64,000 bases of DNA from Eublepharis macularius (GCF_028583425.1 NC_072806.1:37308001-37372000), one strand, 5' to 3'; positions 11,291-22,659 are shown, counted from the stretch's first letter. The notes: a model not told the origin generated them from the letters alone. Program-made: numbers and translations.

Positions 11291-11773
11291 GTAATTTAAG
11301 AGTCCCTTTGTGAACTATTTCGTTGACTTGGGGGCCCCTTCCTTATGGTTTTGCCACAAGAGGCTTAGATCATGGCTTTCGGTGACTGTTGGGTGGGAAG
11401 GGCCTGGCCCTTGGCAGAGCCAGTGTTTCAAGTGCTACCTCAGGAACACAGGATGAAGCCACGTGTGAAGGGGCCATTAGACTGAAGGCCGTGCACAGGG
11501 GCTTTGGATTGGGTTCTTTAGCATCTGGTTTGTATTGGAGGGTAGGGTACCTCTTGGCTGTTATGGCTTCTTGGTCACCATTTTATTTGTCGTGGTAATC
11601 TACATTAGGAAACATAACCAAGGAACACTGAACATGGGAGGACCCACCACAGGGCATATGAGGAACTTTCCAGTTTAGCTTTTGGTATCTCCAATTAAAT
11701 TTAGAAAAGACTTTTGTCTGCTTAAGACCCTGGAAAGCTACTTCCAGTCAGAGGAGACAGTCCTGGGCTATAA

Positions 11774-11892
11774 CCAAAGTTTATTCCAACATCAGCTTTG
11801 GTGAGTCAGAGCTCACTGCATCAGACTGTTTCACACGACTGCGTCTGAAGCGAGCTCTGACTCACCAAAGCTGGTGCTGGAATAAACTTCGT
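11774..11892. mobile_element. Inverted-arm retroelement remnant (family P1-like)
   Basis: Two arms share TTTATTCCA(A)CATCAGC, TTTGGTGAGTCAGAGCTC and a CATCAGAC-like centre. Read outward, each arm resembles the hammerhead-like arms at 56053-56232: a CUGA box, a GUGAG-CUCUGA-CUCAC hairpin, then CAAAGC where GAAAGC is expected, then AATAAA. Both arms carry the same G to C change. Confidence 0.65.
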
Positions 11893-12304
11893 TTCATCTT
11901 TATGGTTCCACTTAATATCTTTCTCTTTTAGTCATCCTCACAGAACTACAGTTCCCACAGTGCCTTGAGGAGCGATTGTAACAAACAGTCTGCCGCATAG
12001 GTATGCCTTCATTTGCTGGCTTGTTTTGGAAAAGGAGAGAGAAACATGAGAACACCTCTTAACATTTTTAAAATTGGAATTTTTACTTTGGTTGCAAGGG
12101 CAGGACATGTTCCTTAGGACCAAAACAGATCAAAAATTGATGAAGCATCCTCTGGAAGTTTTTTTTTAAATCTCTTCCCACTCTGCTGTTTTACTGACCT
12201 CAAGGGGCCCACCTGCAGGGGCTGTTTGTCATCTTGGGAGAAACAGACGTGAACTGTACGGGCATCTCCCCTAGTGGGCTAAACAGCAGCTCTAGGAGGC
12301 TGTT

Positions 12305-12720
12305 TTAGAACATAAGAAAAGTCCTTCTGGATAAGCCAAAAGATTCATCTAGGCCAGAATCCTATTTCCTGTGGTGTCAGCCAGAAGCCCTGGAAGGCTA
12401 CAAGCAGGAGCATAGAGGGCATAGCCTCCCCTGTGTTGTTGCTTCCTACAGACTGTCAAAGGTATACTACCTCTGAACATGGAGGTTTTGCTTAGCCACC
12501 ATGACTAACAGCTCGTGGTGGATGAGTCTTGTAGCAGTGAGTTCCGCAAGTTAATTATGCGTAGTGTTCTGAAACTACTTCCCATCAGCGTATTAGGTGT
12601 CCTCAAGTTCAGATATTTATGGGATAGGGAAGAAAAGTTCTCTCTCCCTCCACTTCCTCCATACCTTGTCTAATTTGATAAACCTCTATCACCTGATTAT
12701 TTAGGTTACCCTTACCTGCA
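12305..12720 (+). mobile_element. CR1-class LINE 3' region, old
   Basis: The sequence follows the familiar reptile CR1/L3-type tail: 'gaacataagaaaagtccttctggat', 'atctaggccagaatcctatttcc', 'agcaggagcatagaggg', 'atggaggttttgcttagccac'. It is diverged and has no open frame. Confidence 0.65.
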
Positions 12721-13209
12721 TCCTTTCTAGCTGCACAATATCCTTTTTCTGCTGGGGCAATCAGAAGCAGACACTAGTTTGAAATTGGTGCAGGGAGTGA
12801 AAGAGTTAATTACCCACTCCTGGATTTGAATGGGGGGTGCACTTGCTATTGATCCATTAAGAACTGCATGAGCTGTTTACATATTTCAAACATGGCTTTC
12901 TATACTTTGGTCCAAGGCAAGCTTGAAGGTCACTTCATTCCAGAATGCTGAGATGCTTCCATGCTTCCTCCCTGATAAGTGTAGGAGCACGAAAAGTATA
13001 TTCTTCAGTCTTACCATTGCTGGCTGGAGAAGATGCAATTTGAATTCTCTAAAACAGCCAATTAAATCTCCAAAACGTGGTTTTCAAGCATAATTTTTTT
13101 ATTAAAATGGATCTTTAGAGCATGGCCTCCTTTCAGTGGCTACTGTGGATCTTAAGAGCTGGCCCCCATTGAATGGCTACACCTGTGAAAATTTCATGTG
13201 TGTGCTTGC

Positions 13210-13480
13210 CAGGGCTTTTTTTCTGCTGGAATGTGGTGGGACGGAGTTCCGGAACCTCTTGAAAATGGACACATGGCTGGTGGCTTCGCCCCCTGATCTC
13301 CAGACAGAGGGGAGTTTAGAGTGCCCTCCGCACCACGGCAGGGAGGGCAATCTAAACTCCCCTCTGTCTGGAGATCAGGGGGCGGGGCCACCAGCCATGT
13401 GTCCATTTTCACCAAGGGTGATTTAAACTTTTAAAAACTCTCCCTTTGTTCCAGCTGACCCAAAGTCATTGGTCCTGGCA
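13210..13480. mobile_element. hAT-type palindromic MITE, family A copy 2 (truncated)
   Basis: It starts CAGGGCTTTTTTTC at 13210 and carries the family A arms around 13265-13400. The right part follows the longer subfamily also seen at 15069 ('gatttaaactt', 'ttgttccagctgacccaaag'), but the right terminus is missing. Matching open frames on both strands here are palindrome artefacts. Confidence 0.8.
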
Positions 13481-14590
13481 CATACTTTGCACGCGCACAT
13501 GTGGTGCCAGGGGCATCACCTCCCGCCAAGATATCCAACAAAAGTGGCCTCCGAAAGCACACCCAGATCAGTGAGTCTTTAGCACACAAAACAAAGTGAA
13601 AAAAACAACTACCAACAATCCTGAATGAAATGTGTGTCTTCCCTCCAAGGCAATGATGTCACTCGACAAAAGTTCTGCCTCTCAGGCTCAGCCACACTAT
13701 ATCTATTTAAGACCCAAGTGACTGGGTTGTTGGTGGAAGGGGATTAAACAATATTGCTTTTAAAAATCCCAAACAAGAGAGGCAGCCGGGTACCTACAGT
13801 TTGTTCTGAAAGGCCAGTCACATTGCAGAAGCACACAGATCCTCTAGATTGAACCTTCCTCCCCCCCCTGGTCCCCCCCCGTCTCCCTCTCCTCCCTTGT
13901 TGGACAGCAAGCATCTGCTCGTTGCTAAGGGCAAAGCTGGAAACTTGCCATTGGAAAACAAACCCAGCCAAAGAGCGAGAAGGGCTTGCTTCCCCCCCCC
14001 CCCACTTCCCCTCTGTTAGTTTCTAGGTTGAATAAGCACCCGGCTGTTCTTCCCTCCTTGTCCGGAGCCACTCTCTGAATGCTTGGAAGGCGCTCAAGCT
14101 TGCAATTGGATCTGCTTGTTTGAACGTTCCAAGGCTTGGTGGCTGCTTGTGGGTTTGACTTGTTAAAACTTTCCATGAATGCAGAAAGACGCTTAGAGAA
14201 GCCAGTAAGAAGTTCCACCGCCTGGGCCTCTGCAGAGAAATGGCATGCTTACTAGAAGATGCCAGGCTGGGGAGGGGGAGAGGGGCTTTGAGGAATGTTA
14301 GGGAGGGGGGAGCACATGGTGAGGGCACCTGTCCTTTTGCCAAGCCCATGGGCTTGTGCCCCCTCTGCGGTACACAGAGCTGTAAAGAGATGCAGACAGA
14401 CAGCCCCATTTGAGACAAGAGAATAGGCCCACCTGTTTTCAGTTAAAGGAATACGTGATTCATTTGTGTGGTAGTAAAAAGGCTACATCAACTGCCTGTG
14501 GTACAGACTAGCCACACCACCCTGTGTTATATAGAGAGGCCCTCATTCCCACTCCACCCCTGCCACCAGACTTCCTGTGCCTTTAACACC

Positions 14591-14779
14591 TAGGGTTGCC
14601 AGCCTCTGTGTGGTCGCTGGAGGTCTCCCGGAATTACAACTTATCTCCAGGCAACAGAGACCAGTTACCCTGGAGATGACGGCTGCTCTGGAGGGTGGTC
14701 TCCCCCCTTCCTAAGCGCCTCCCTCCCCAGGCTTCACCCCCAAATCTCCACCCCCAAATCTCCAGAGTTGGCAACCCTA
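14591..14779. mobile_element. GTTGCCA-type MITE with perfect 8-bp target duplication
   Basis: The termini are TAGGGTTGCCA and TTGGCAACCCTA. The flanks are TTAACACC at 14583-14590 and TTAACACC at 14780-14787, a perfect 8-bp duplication. This indicates hAT-type transposition. No coding capacity. Confidence 0.85.
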
Positions 14780-15068
14780 TTAACACCTCAGTTCAGCAGC
14801 TGTTTGTACAGGGCAGCCATTTTGACAATGGGATGGAACATAAAAGGCCAGGGAAGGGCCTCTGATGGGCTGTGACTGTCCAAAAAAAAAAATCCTGTGG
14901 CCACATTTGTGTCTAAATTGTCCATGAGGGAACCAGATTATAAGTGTTTATAATGTTCTTTATGTTGGTTCCAAGAAAACAGTACCACCTTTCATGTGCT
15001 TTTTAGAGGGACGGGAGGGCTTTTCCCATCATGAGCTCTGATAAAGGCTCTGATAAAGCTCTGATACT

Positions 15069-15391
15069 CAGGGCTTTTTTTCAGCGGGAACGTGGCGGAA
15101 TGGAGTTCTGGCACCTCTTGAAAATGGTCACATGGCTGGTGGCCCCGCCCCCTGGTCTCCAGACAGAGGGGAGTTGAGCTTGCCCTCCACGCCACAGCAT
15201 GCGCAGAGGGCAACCCCCCTCTGTCTGGGGATCAGGGGGCGGGGCCACCAGCCATGTGACCATTTTCACCGAAGGCGATTTAAACTTTAAAAACTCCCCC
15301 CTTGTTCCAGCTGACCCAAAGTGACGTCATTGTGCGGTCCGGAGTTCCACCACTGAGTTCCACCACCTCTTTTCCCAGAAAAAAAGCCCTG
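15069..15391. mobile_element. hAT-type palindromic MITE, family A copy 3 (long form)
   Basis: It runs from CAGGGCTTTTTTTC to AAAAAAAGCCCTG. The flanks CTGATACT (15061-15068) and GTAATACT (15392-15399) agree at 6 of 8 positions. The internal arms repeat CCCCGCCCCCTG and its complement. About 70 bp near the right end is absent from the short copies. Confidence 0.85.
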
Positions 15392-15399
15392 GTAATACT

Positions 15400-17530
15400 T
15401 AAGGGAACACTGATCTCCCCCTTGGTGGTGCTTGGGGAGGGCAGATGTTGGTGAGAGGAGGGACTCACTCACGGTGGAAAGGATGCCATGGAGTCTGTGC
15501 GCCCTCCACAGGTGCCATTTCCTGCCGGGAGTAGTCCAGAGAGTCCTAATTCTGAGTGGCCCCACCTCAGCTTCCAAAGCGAACAGGCTAAGCCAGCTGC
15601 CCCTCACAACAGAGCGTTCCTCTCCTTTCCAGCCTTGCTGAAGTTAGGAAGAGAAGCTCAGCACGGCTGAAACCATGCTTGGAGCCCAAGCCGTGTGGGA
15701 TAGGCAGTTCTCAACAATCCCATGTTACGATTTTGCCACAAGGCTCGCTAGAATGAAAATTTGGAGAGCGCTTGGGATGGGCATAAACGGAACAGTCTGA
15801 AGTCTTGCAAATGGGTTTGAACTCATTAGACGTTTCGATCAATCTAACCCATGGAGTATATCCCAGAAGAAGGTGGGAACTTTTCTTTCTGGTCTTTACT
15901 TTTTTGAATCAGATGAAAAACGGGTTTAAGAGCAGCCAAGTTGGGCTCAGAAAAAGAAAAAACAAATTGTGTTTCGCCTATAAAACACTGTACAATCCTC
16001 CGTAACATTTGTATTGCTTTCTCTAAAAAAACAAAAAAAAACAAAAAAGGTTTTTTAAAAAGGAGACCATCAAAAAAAGAGACACTTCTGTGACGTTCGT
16101 GTGTGTTGCTATTTTAGAATTTATTTCCATACATGATTTTTTTCTTAAAGATGTTTAATAGTAATTCATATAATAAAGTCATGTTGTACTCTCGTAAGGC
16201 CTTGTTTTATTATTTACACATACAAACACCAGGTTGTATTATTTTATAGCACTATCTCGATTCTGTTGCCTTGCAGCAGGCAGACCATGATTTTCATTCA
16301 GGTATTTTGAAAAGGCTAAAGGTGAATAACAGCGGAGCTAATTTGGATGCTTTCATAACACTTTTTGAACATTAGATGAATCAGCCTTGCAGGATTTCTG
16401 CAAGGGAAATCACCACCTCAGAAGGACCTTACTTTATTTTTATTGTTATCCCAACTTGGGTCACAGGAAAAAAACCCCACAACATTAAAATTCAATACAA
16501 ACATTCCTTTGAGAAGGGACCACTTCACGGCAGCTGGAACCCAGCACATGGAGGGGGGAGGGGGGCTTGGCTATCTTCTGCGTATCTCTTGCCTTCCCTT
16601 TCTAATAGATTACCTACTATTATCCCAAACCAGGGAGGGAAAAGGCAGATCACAATATCTCTACCGCTGAGCATGGCCAAACATCTCTGGTTCACCACCA
16701 GGCATCTCCACTTACAGGTTCTCCAGTAGCTGAACTAGGAATTATTTTTGCTTAAGACTTTGGAGAGCCATTAGTAGAGTAGATCCCACCAGTCTGATGG
16801 TGGAATCTAGGTTTGTCTTTTTATATGATCTTGAAAACTGTCTTCTGGATCAGAAGTTCAGAGAGGCCTGTTGGGGTAAATAACCCTCTGGTTAATCTCT
16901 TTTGGACATTCCCCAAACAATCAAGTGGCAAGTAAGGGATGAGCCCTACATCCCTAACTCGAAGAACAGTCGAGGATTCTGCTTAGGGTCAGAACGAGCC
17001 ATTCACATTGACCCATCTGTAATGGGAGAGAATGACAGGAATCTCTACTGCTGACCAAATGGTATTCTTGGGACATCTCTTTTAGACAGTGATTCCTGGA
17101 AGCATCGTAGGTATGAGAAGGCTGTTTACTTGGTGCAATAACCTTGGTGCAGGTGTTCCAGACCATAAATCAAAGAGAGGGAGGAGAAAAGCGCAGTGCC
17201 CATATTAAGGTACCCTGTGAAGGGTTGTAAATGATGCCATCTGGTGGATACATCTAGGAAGCGCTGATAATAACTTTCAAGGAATAGAGCTCAGAACAAA
17301 CACAAAAGCTCCTTATCGGGCCACCTCTTTCAGTATCATCTACTCTGAATGACAGCAGATTTCAAGTGGAAAAAAGGCCTTTCCCAAGACTGATGAATTA
17401 ATCATCTTGGATCTCAACTCTGGAGAGGAATGGGTGCTTGTTCCCAGAGTGGCTTCCAACTGTGAAAATAATGTTTATTCCATCCCTACCCGAGCAGTGA
17501 CACGTTCCAGGAACACAGTTCTGTCTCCTC
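15400..17530. other. No gene recognised
   Basis: Open frames here lack splice sites or family resemblance. A homopolymer-rich stretch (A-runs at 16025-16080) and an AATAAAG at about 16172 on the + strand suggest an untranslated or retroposed fragment, but I cannot name it. Confidence 0.35.
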
Positions 17531-17543
17531 TGGATGAGAGAGC

Positions 17544-17815
17544 CAGGGGCGTAGACTTTCCAGTTTCCCCGGGGGGGCGGGGGGGGGCTGGGGCTGGACC
17601 AGAAGCATTGCTATATTCAGTCCTTAAAAGAACTGGGGCCCACTGCCCAGTGACGACATAGGGAGGAGCCAATGACATCACATGAAGAGGCTTCCATTGC
17701 TATCATCTATGGAGGCGGAGCAATGGGGGATTTAGGGAGGGGCTCCCCACAAATTTAGGGGCACCAGGACATCCATGGGGACCCCCCCCCCTAACAATGT
17801 CCCTGGGCTGAGCCA
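17544..17815. mobile_element. Possible decayed hAT-type element
   Basis: It starts CAGGGGCGTAGACTTTCC and ends AATGTCCCTG. The 8-bp flanks agree at only 5 of 8 positions. No coding capacity. Weak call. Confidence 0.35.
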
Positions 17816-19240
17816 AACCTAGGAAAAGGTGGGAGTTGGCTAGTGGTTATAAAGCTATCTCAGCAATCTGCTGTGCCCTGTTTTTGAAATTCCCTTTTAG
17901 GATAGTCACTTTAAGATCTACAAATATAATACCATGTGTATAGGACAAACGAATGGTCACAAATTTAACACTAAGAAAGTCAACACACAAAAGCATGTAC
18001 AAGGGGAGCATTTTTAAAGTTTTCCTGAACGTTCATTTACTGAAGTCTTGATTCTGTCCTATTCATAAGGGTGCCTTAGTACTGAAATTTACTAAATTGT
18101 GGCATCACAGATGCCTTCATTTGGTAAATGTGTGGTTGAAGTCTGAACCAGGGCAGAATACAAAATAGCTGCTATGCGTTCGATTTCTGAGCAATGTGCA
18201 GAGTTCAAAGTAGTAGCAATCTTCTCATTTCAAACTTATATCCTATTAAGTGAGTACAAGCACATTTTGAGGCAATTCAGAACAATGCTAGTCACAACCC
18301 CAAAGAAAAGTCACAGTTATACTACCTAGGATTGTATATACCTTGCTTTCTTAGCACACTGCTTAGAAACTCCACCTTAAAAACACAGACATTCAGAACA
18401 CATTATTAACAAAATCATATATTTCAGTGCACATTCCTTGCCAATGTTCTCTCCGGGCTGCACACAGGGCAAAAGGAAATTTTTAAAAAGCTTCTAATCT
18501 GCACCCCCCTCCCCCAATCTTGTTCATGCAGAAGGGCTTCCTCATTGTTTCAGAAAGACAGCACTCAGGCTGCCATTTTAGGAATTGTCCTTTTCTGCAA
18601 TAGATACCACCTCTTCATTTTAAAATGGAATGGAAATTGAAAGAGGAGCTTAGGAGTGGCTGAAGCAGCCCCACCCCCCGTCCCCGGTTATCATGAAAAA
18701 ACTGTTCTCCCACTCCCCCCCAAAAAAACAGCAAGCAAGCAAGCAAACAAAGCTATTTCAACAAGGAAACATAGTGTCTACCCTTCCCCACTGTTCCATT
18801 TCCAAAATACAATGTAATGATAAAGAAACTGAAAAGTAAAATAAAATACTCACTTTTCCCTATTAAAAGAAACAGAAACTGTTCCTTAACAGAATAGCAT
18901 TGATTGCAGAGAAAACATGGTGATGGGTGGTTGGAACATGCTGGCTGGTGTGAGTGTGAAAGAGAAAAGAATAAACTTATACTTGCCTTAGTTGTAGAAA
19001 AGAAGTAAGAGGTCTTTATTATAGGAATTCCATACTTTGATCGGAAAGTAGATCGAGTCCTATCTACCGATCTATTCCTGAGGAGGAAGTCCTGAGATTA
19101 GCAATCTACACATCAAAGGATAGTTCAGGGCAGTAAAGGAGTAAACAGTAAACAGAAGCCCTGGCCTGTCTATCTTTCTAACTCTCTGGTTTCTCCCCCT
19201 CTGCAACATGAGGAAAGTGACAGTGTTAGAAGTGGAATCT
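17816..19240. other. No gene recognised
   Basis: AT-rich sequence. The block at 18950-19200 has LTR-like features (AATAAA on the + strand near 18970 and a TTTATTATAG) but no paired ends or target duplication that I can define. Confidence 0.3.
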
Positions 19241-19480
19241 TGTTGTTGTTGTTGTTATGTGCCGTCAAGTTGCCTCTGACCTATAGCGACCCTATGGATG
19301 AAAGACCTCCAAAACATCCTATCATTAACAGACTTGCTCAGATCCTGCAAACTGGAAGACATGGCTTCTTTTATTGAATCAAGCCATCTCGTTTTAGGTC
19401 TTCCTCTTTTCCTACTGCCTTCTACTTTTCCTAGCATTATTGACTTTTCCAGAGAATCTTGTCTTCTCATGATGTGACCA
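19240..19480 (-). mobile_element. BovB (RTE-class) LINE 3' end
   Basis: The - strand translates to the conserved RTE/BovB C-terminus: RRQDSLEKSIMLGKVEG, RKRGRPKTRWLDSI, DRMFWRSFIHRVA. It ends in a 3' tail reading 'gaggcaacttgacggcac' followed by (AAC)n at the + strand coordinates just before 19260. Only the end of the element is present, as expected of 5'-truncated retroposition. Confidence 0.9.
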
Positions 19481-19619
19481 GTTTTGTCATTTTAGCTTCT
19501 AGGGAGAATTCAGGCTTGATTTTATCTAATACCCACTTATTTGTCTTTCTGGTTGTTTGTGGTATCCGCAAAACTTTACACCTATGGAGAGAGCATACTT
19601 AAGACTTACAGGATCTCCA

Positions 19620-19770
19620 TCATATTTTTTTTATTGGATAACCAAAAAGGTTGAGATTAACAAGCCAAAATGAAACAAATGCAAACAATAATTCAGAAAC
19701 TGAAAAAGTAATATGAACTATTTAATAGATGGTGAAGCAATAAAAACATGTATTTAAAACAATATGTGTA
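19620..19770 (-). mobile_element. Possible LINE 3' UTR fragment
   Basis: A T-run at 19625-19635 followed by AT-rich sequence looks like the poly(A) end of a retroposed fragment inserted on the - strand. No conserved coding sequence is visible. Confidence 0.3.
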
Positions 19771-19779
19771 TACATGATT

Positions 19780-19990
19780 CTTCAGTTTAGCACCTTCCCT
19801 TATGTAATACATGCCAATACACATAGGATGTCATATAGACAGTTTCCAAATGATCAGGTACAATTATATAACTATCACCAGACCAAACATGTCTCAGCCA
19901 AAAGGCCTTCCTCAGTGGTTCTGAATGAACTGCTACATACCATAAAGTGTGACAGGCCTAACCAGGCACAGAATGAAACAAAGAAATGTG
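19780..19990 (-). mobile_element. Penelope-like arm, family P3 (left copy)
   Basis: An inverted copy of 21120-21287. On the - strand it reads 'gtagcagttcattcagaacc', ACTGAGGAAGGCC, TTTTGGCTGAGACATG, TTTGGTCTGGTGATAG, then 'gacatcctatgtgtattggcat'. The hammerhead-like core lies at 19877-19919; the GAAA box is mutated to GAGA in this copy. Confidence 0.6.
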
Positions 19991-20029
19991 AGGCGCTTTA
20001 CATTTACTAGATACACCATTTGGATAAAC

Positions 20030-20250
20030 AACAACAACAAAGTTTATTAGCCAGAGGCCATCACATTCTCAAAATCAATTAAAAATTACACGATTACACA
20101 TCAGCGACACACACACCATTTTAAAATAAATATTTAAAAGGTACGTATTTCCACAAGTTACCACCTTTAAAAATTTACTTATAAAATTAATCAGTCCTAA
20201 AAACATATTTGGCAACAATATAAACTTAAAATATCCAGGCAATCATTTGG
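20030..20250 (-). mobile_element. Possible LINE 3' end, unassigned
   Basis: (CAA)n at 20030-20042 followed by 'agtttattagccagaggcc' on the + strand looks like the tail of a retroelement on the - strand. A similar 'gctttattggcgtaacagg' occurs at 6270. The family is not recognised. Confidence 0.3.
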
Positions 20251-20387
20251 ATAAATTTCCCCCCCTAACCTGGCTTAGAGAGTTGCACGAATCATTGGAA
20301 ATACCGTAATTCTTATTATCGTATCCGAGGCATTCATATTCATTTTCAGTGGAAAGTTGGGACTCACATCCACCCTTTCCGTAACCA

Positions 20388-21100
20388 TTGATGATGACAT
20401 TTGATTTATATACTGCCCTTCAGGACAACTTAACACTCACTCAGAGAGGTGTCGGGTCTTGCCAGATAGTCCCCCAAGCACTTCACTTCAGACACACTTG
20501 GGTAAAAGTTAAAGTTGCTTTATTAGAGCTGTATCAGTATCAAGGTACTCAGACAAGGTCATTGGCAGAAGTGACAAAAGGTGGATGGGCACTGTTAATT
20601 ATAGGGGAACGTTCCCAGCCCCTGGAAATGGGAGACCGTTAAGAGTTCTGGCGCAAAGGGTCCAGGCTTCGGGTGGGTGGGAGAGAAGGGAATAGGGAGG
20701 GATGAGTTCATCACAGTTCTCAGGGAGGACTGGCTCCGGCCAGCGCTCCAAGGCCACGTTCTGAAGCCAGCTGGGAAATTGAAAGCAAAACACCTGCAGA
20801 TAAGCAACTAATAGCCAAGTAGCAATTAGGATCCCTTTACACATTCTCAGAGGACCAGAACATTATGCATATACCCAATCATGGCAGATATACAGGGGTG
20901 TATCTGACAAGAGGTTTACAAAGTGCACTATTCTCCTCACAGCAATCACCTTGTGAGATGGGTGGGCCTGAGAGAGTTCTGAGGGAGCTGTGACTGACCC
21001 AAGCTCACCCAGCTGGCTTCAAGCGGAAGATAGGGAATCAAACCTGGCTCTCCAGATATGAGCCCTGCTGCTCTTAACCACTACACCAGACTGCATTTAT
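20388..21100 (-). mobile_element. Sauria-like tRNA SINE split by a solo LTR
   Basis: The SINE tail ('atttatatactgcccttcagg', 'cactcagag') at 20388-20449 resumes at 20910 ('gtttacaaagtg', 'cagctggcttcaag', then a tRNA-like head ending near 21095 'cttaaccactacaccag'). The two parts join without loss apart from the 5-bp duplication around the inserted LTR. Confidence 0.85.
20450..20909 (-). mobile_element. Solo LTR of an LTR retrotransposon or endogenous retrovirus
   Basis: 460 bp with TGTC...GACA ends, flanked by AGAGG at 20445-20449 and at 20910-20914. On the - strand it begins TGTCAGATACACC, has AATAAA about 75 bases from its 3' end, and ends GGCAAGACCCGACA. No internal genes remain; recombination between two LTRs would leave this structure. 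The lineage (gypsy or retrovirus) cannot be told from the LTR alone. Confidence 0.85.
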
Positions 21101-21119
21101 AGCATTTCTCTATTCATTC

Positions 21120-21287
21120 TGTGCCTAGTTAGGCCTATTGCACTTGTAGCAGTTCATTCAGGACCGCTGAGGAAGGCCTCTTGGCTGAAACACATGTGGT
21201 CTGGTGACATTTCTGTAACTGGTCATTCGGAAGGTGTCTGTATGACATCCCTATGTATATTGGCATATTTTGTTCTGTATTTGTATC
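21120..21287 (+). mobile_element. Penelope-like arm, family P3 (right copy)
   Basis: It contains ACCG, CTGAGGA, A, GGCC, TCTT, GGCT, GAAA, a CACATGTG palindrome, GTC and TGGT (21163-21205), a hammerhead-like layout. It is the inverted partner of 19780-19990. A SINE with a nested LTR and other sequence now lie between the arms. A hAT-type element begins at 21288. Confidence 0.6.
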
Positions 21288-21722
21288 CAGGGGTCATTTT
21301 GTAGAAAAAGAGCTGGAGGAGCTCATTAGCATAACTCATTAGCATATGCCATGCCCCTTGCCATCACCGGAAGTGTGTCATTAACATAACTGATTTGCAT
21401 ATGCCACACCCCCTGACATCACCTATCCTGGCTGCTTTGGACCCAATCCTGGCCATTCAGGGCCAAAATTGGGCCCAAAATGGCAAAAAGGGCCTGAACA
21501 TGGTAGAAAAGGGGCCCAAAATGGTCAGGATTGGGCCGCTGCTGAGTGGGAGAGTGATCCACCACCCATCAGAGGCCCAATCTGGGCCATTTCGGCCCCA
21601 ATCCAGGCTGAAATGGGCCCAAAATGGCCAAGAGTCGGGTGGGCAGGGCCACCTGACATGTGACCTCTATGAGGAACTACCGGAACTGCGTTCCTGCACG
21701 TTCCCCCTCAAAATGAGCCTTG
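21288..21722. mobile_element. hAT-type element, family B copy 1
   Basis: The ends are CAGGGGTCATTTTG and CAAAATGAGCCTTG. The 8-bp flanks TTTGTATC (21280-21287) and TTTGTATT (21723-21730) match at 7 of 8. The interior has repeated 'gggcccaaaatggc' and 'ctcattagcata' motifs. Non-autonomous. Other copies: 24385, 30114, 51556. Confidence 0.88.
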
Positions 21723-22301
21723 TTTGTATTACACAAGGATGTGATGCTAAACTGTGGACCATACATATAGATATTGACTCAGTATAAGGCTAAAGGTCAC
21801 ATGAACACCCACTTACTTGCCTTATACTAATTCAGACCCTTAGTCTATCAAGGTAACTCTTCTCTACTCTGACCCTGGAGCCACGGACCCTCCCCAGTGG
21901 CTACAGAGTTCATGGAGATGGATCACTCCTTGCCAGCTCTGGCTAAAAATCTTAATGTAGCAGCGCCCTTTTCACTGTGAGAGGAGAATGCAGGAGTGTT
22001 TGCACAGTGTTTTTTACCAATACAGAGCATGGAGCTTTGCATCCAGCCCATCTATTCCTTAAAGAAGCCGACTGGTTCTCCATGGTGCCGCCTCCTCCTC
22101 CTCCATGTCGCTACTCCAGAACGCAAAACCAGACACCTTCCTCTTTCAAATGTATTCCAGCTGCAAACTGTCTTACTCTCACTCACATCTGAACAGTTCA
22201 GGTATATCCAGTAGCTAATAGCTAACAGCCATCAAGCCACCATTGAAACGAACTTCTATCCAACTGCGGCAATTGAGGAAGCCTCTTTAACTATGTGCTA
22301 T

Positions 22302-22651
22302 CAGGGGTGGGCAATTGTTTTGGCTCAGGGGCCACTTTGTGGGAGCGGAGGTTAGTGGAGGGCCGCACCTTTTAAAATGATTGCATTCATTAGTTAACTT
22401 TGCATTTCAGAAAAAGTATAAATTGTATCATAAAAATCAATAAATATAAATTAAATAAAATAGTGGTAGTTTTATTCAATTTATTTATTGTGCTAATTTC
22501 ATATCATCTATAGCTGCAAGCACATTTAATTTTAGAATCAGTTTAATGAGACAAATGTACCCTATCACACTTTTCTACTGTCTTGGCGGGCCACAAAAAA
22601 CTCTGTAGCGGGCCGCATGTGGCCCGCGGGCCGCAATTTGCCCAACCCCTG
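22302..22651. mobile_element. hAT-type element with CAGGGGTGGGCAA termini
   Basis: CAGGGGTGGGCAATTG at the left and CGCAATTTGCCCAACCCCTG at the right form terminal inverted repeats around an AT-rich centre with GC-rich flanks ('ggccgcatgtggcccgcggg'). The target duplication is imperfect (GTGCTATC/GTGCTAAA if shifted one base). The terminus type is widespread among vertebrate hAT elements. Confidence 0.8.
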
Positions 22652-22659
22652 TGCTAAAC

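Noticed and set aside
10547-11294. Long Ala/Arg/Pro-rich frames of 120-190 codons
   Set aside because: Several frames are open at once in GC-rich, partly repetitive DNA. None resembles a known protein and they are compositional artefacts.
13136-13426. Mirror-image open frames reading WLVA(S/P)PPDLQTEGS on both strands
   Set aside because: They arise from the inverted arms of a family A MITE; the same peptide appears in every copy on both strands.
19240-19480. Independent small gene encoding RKRGRPKTRWLDS
   Set aside because: This is the conserved end of RTE/BovB LINEs, and a second copy lies at 33400-33640.
21395-21787. 130-codon frame with repeated GPKMV and GPFRPQ words
   Set aside because: These are translations of internal repeats of a family B hAT element.
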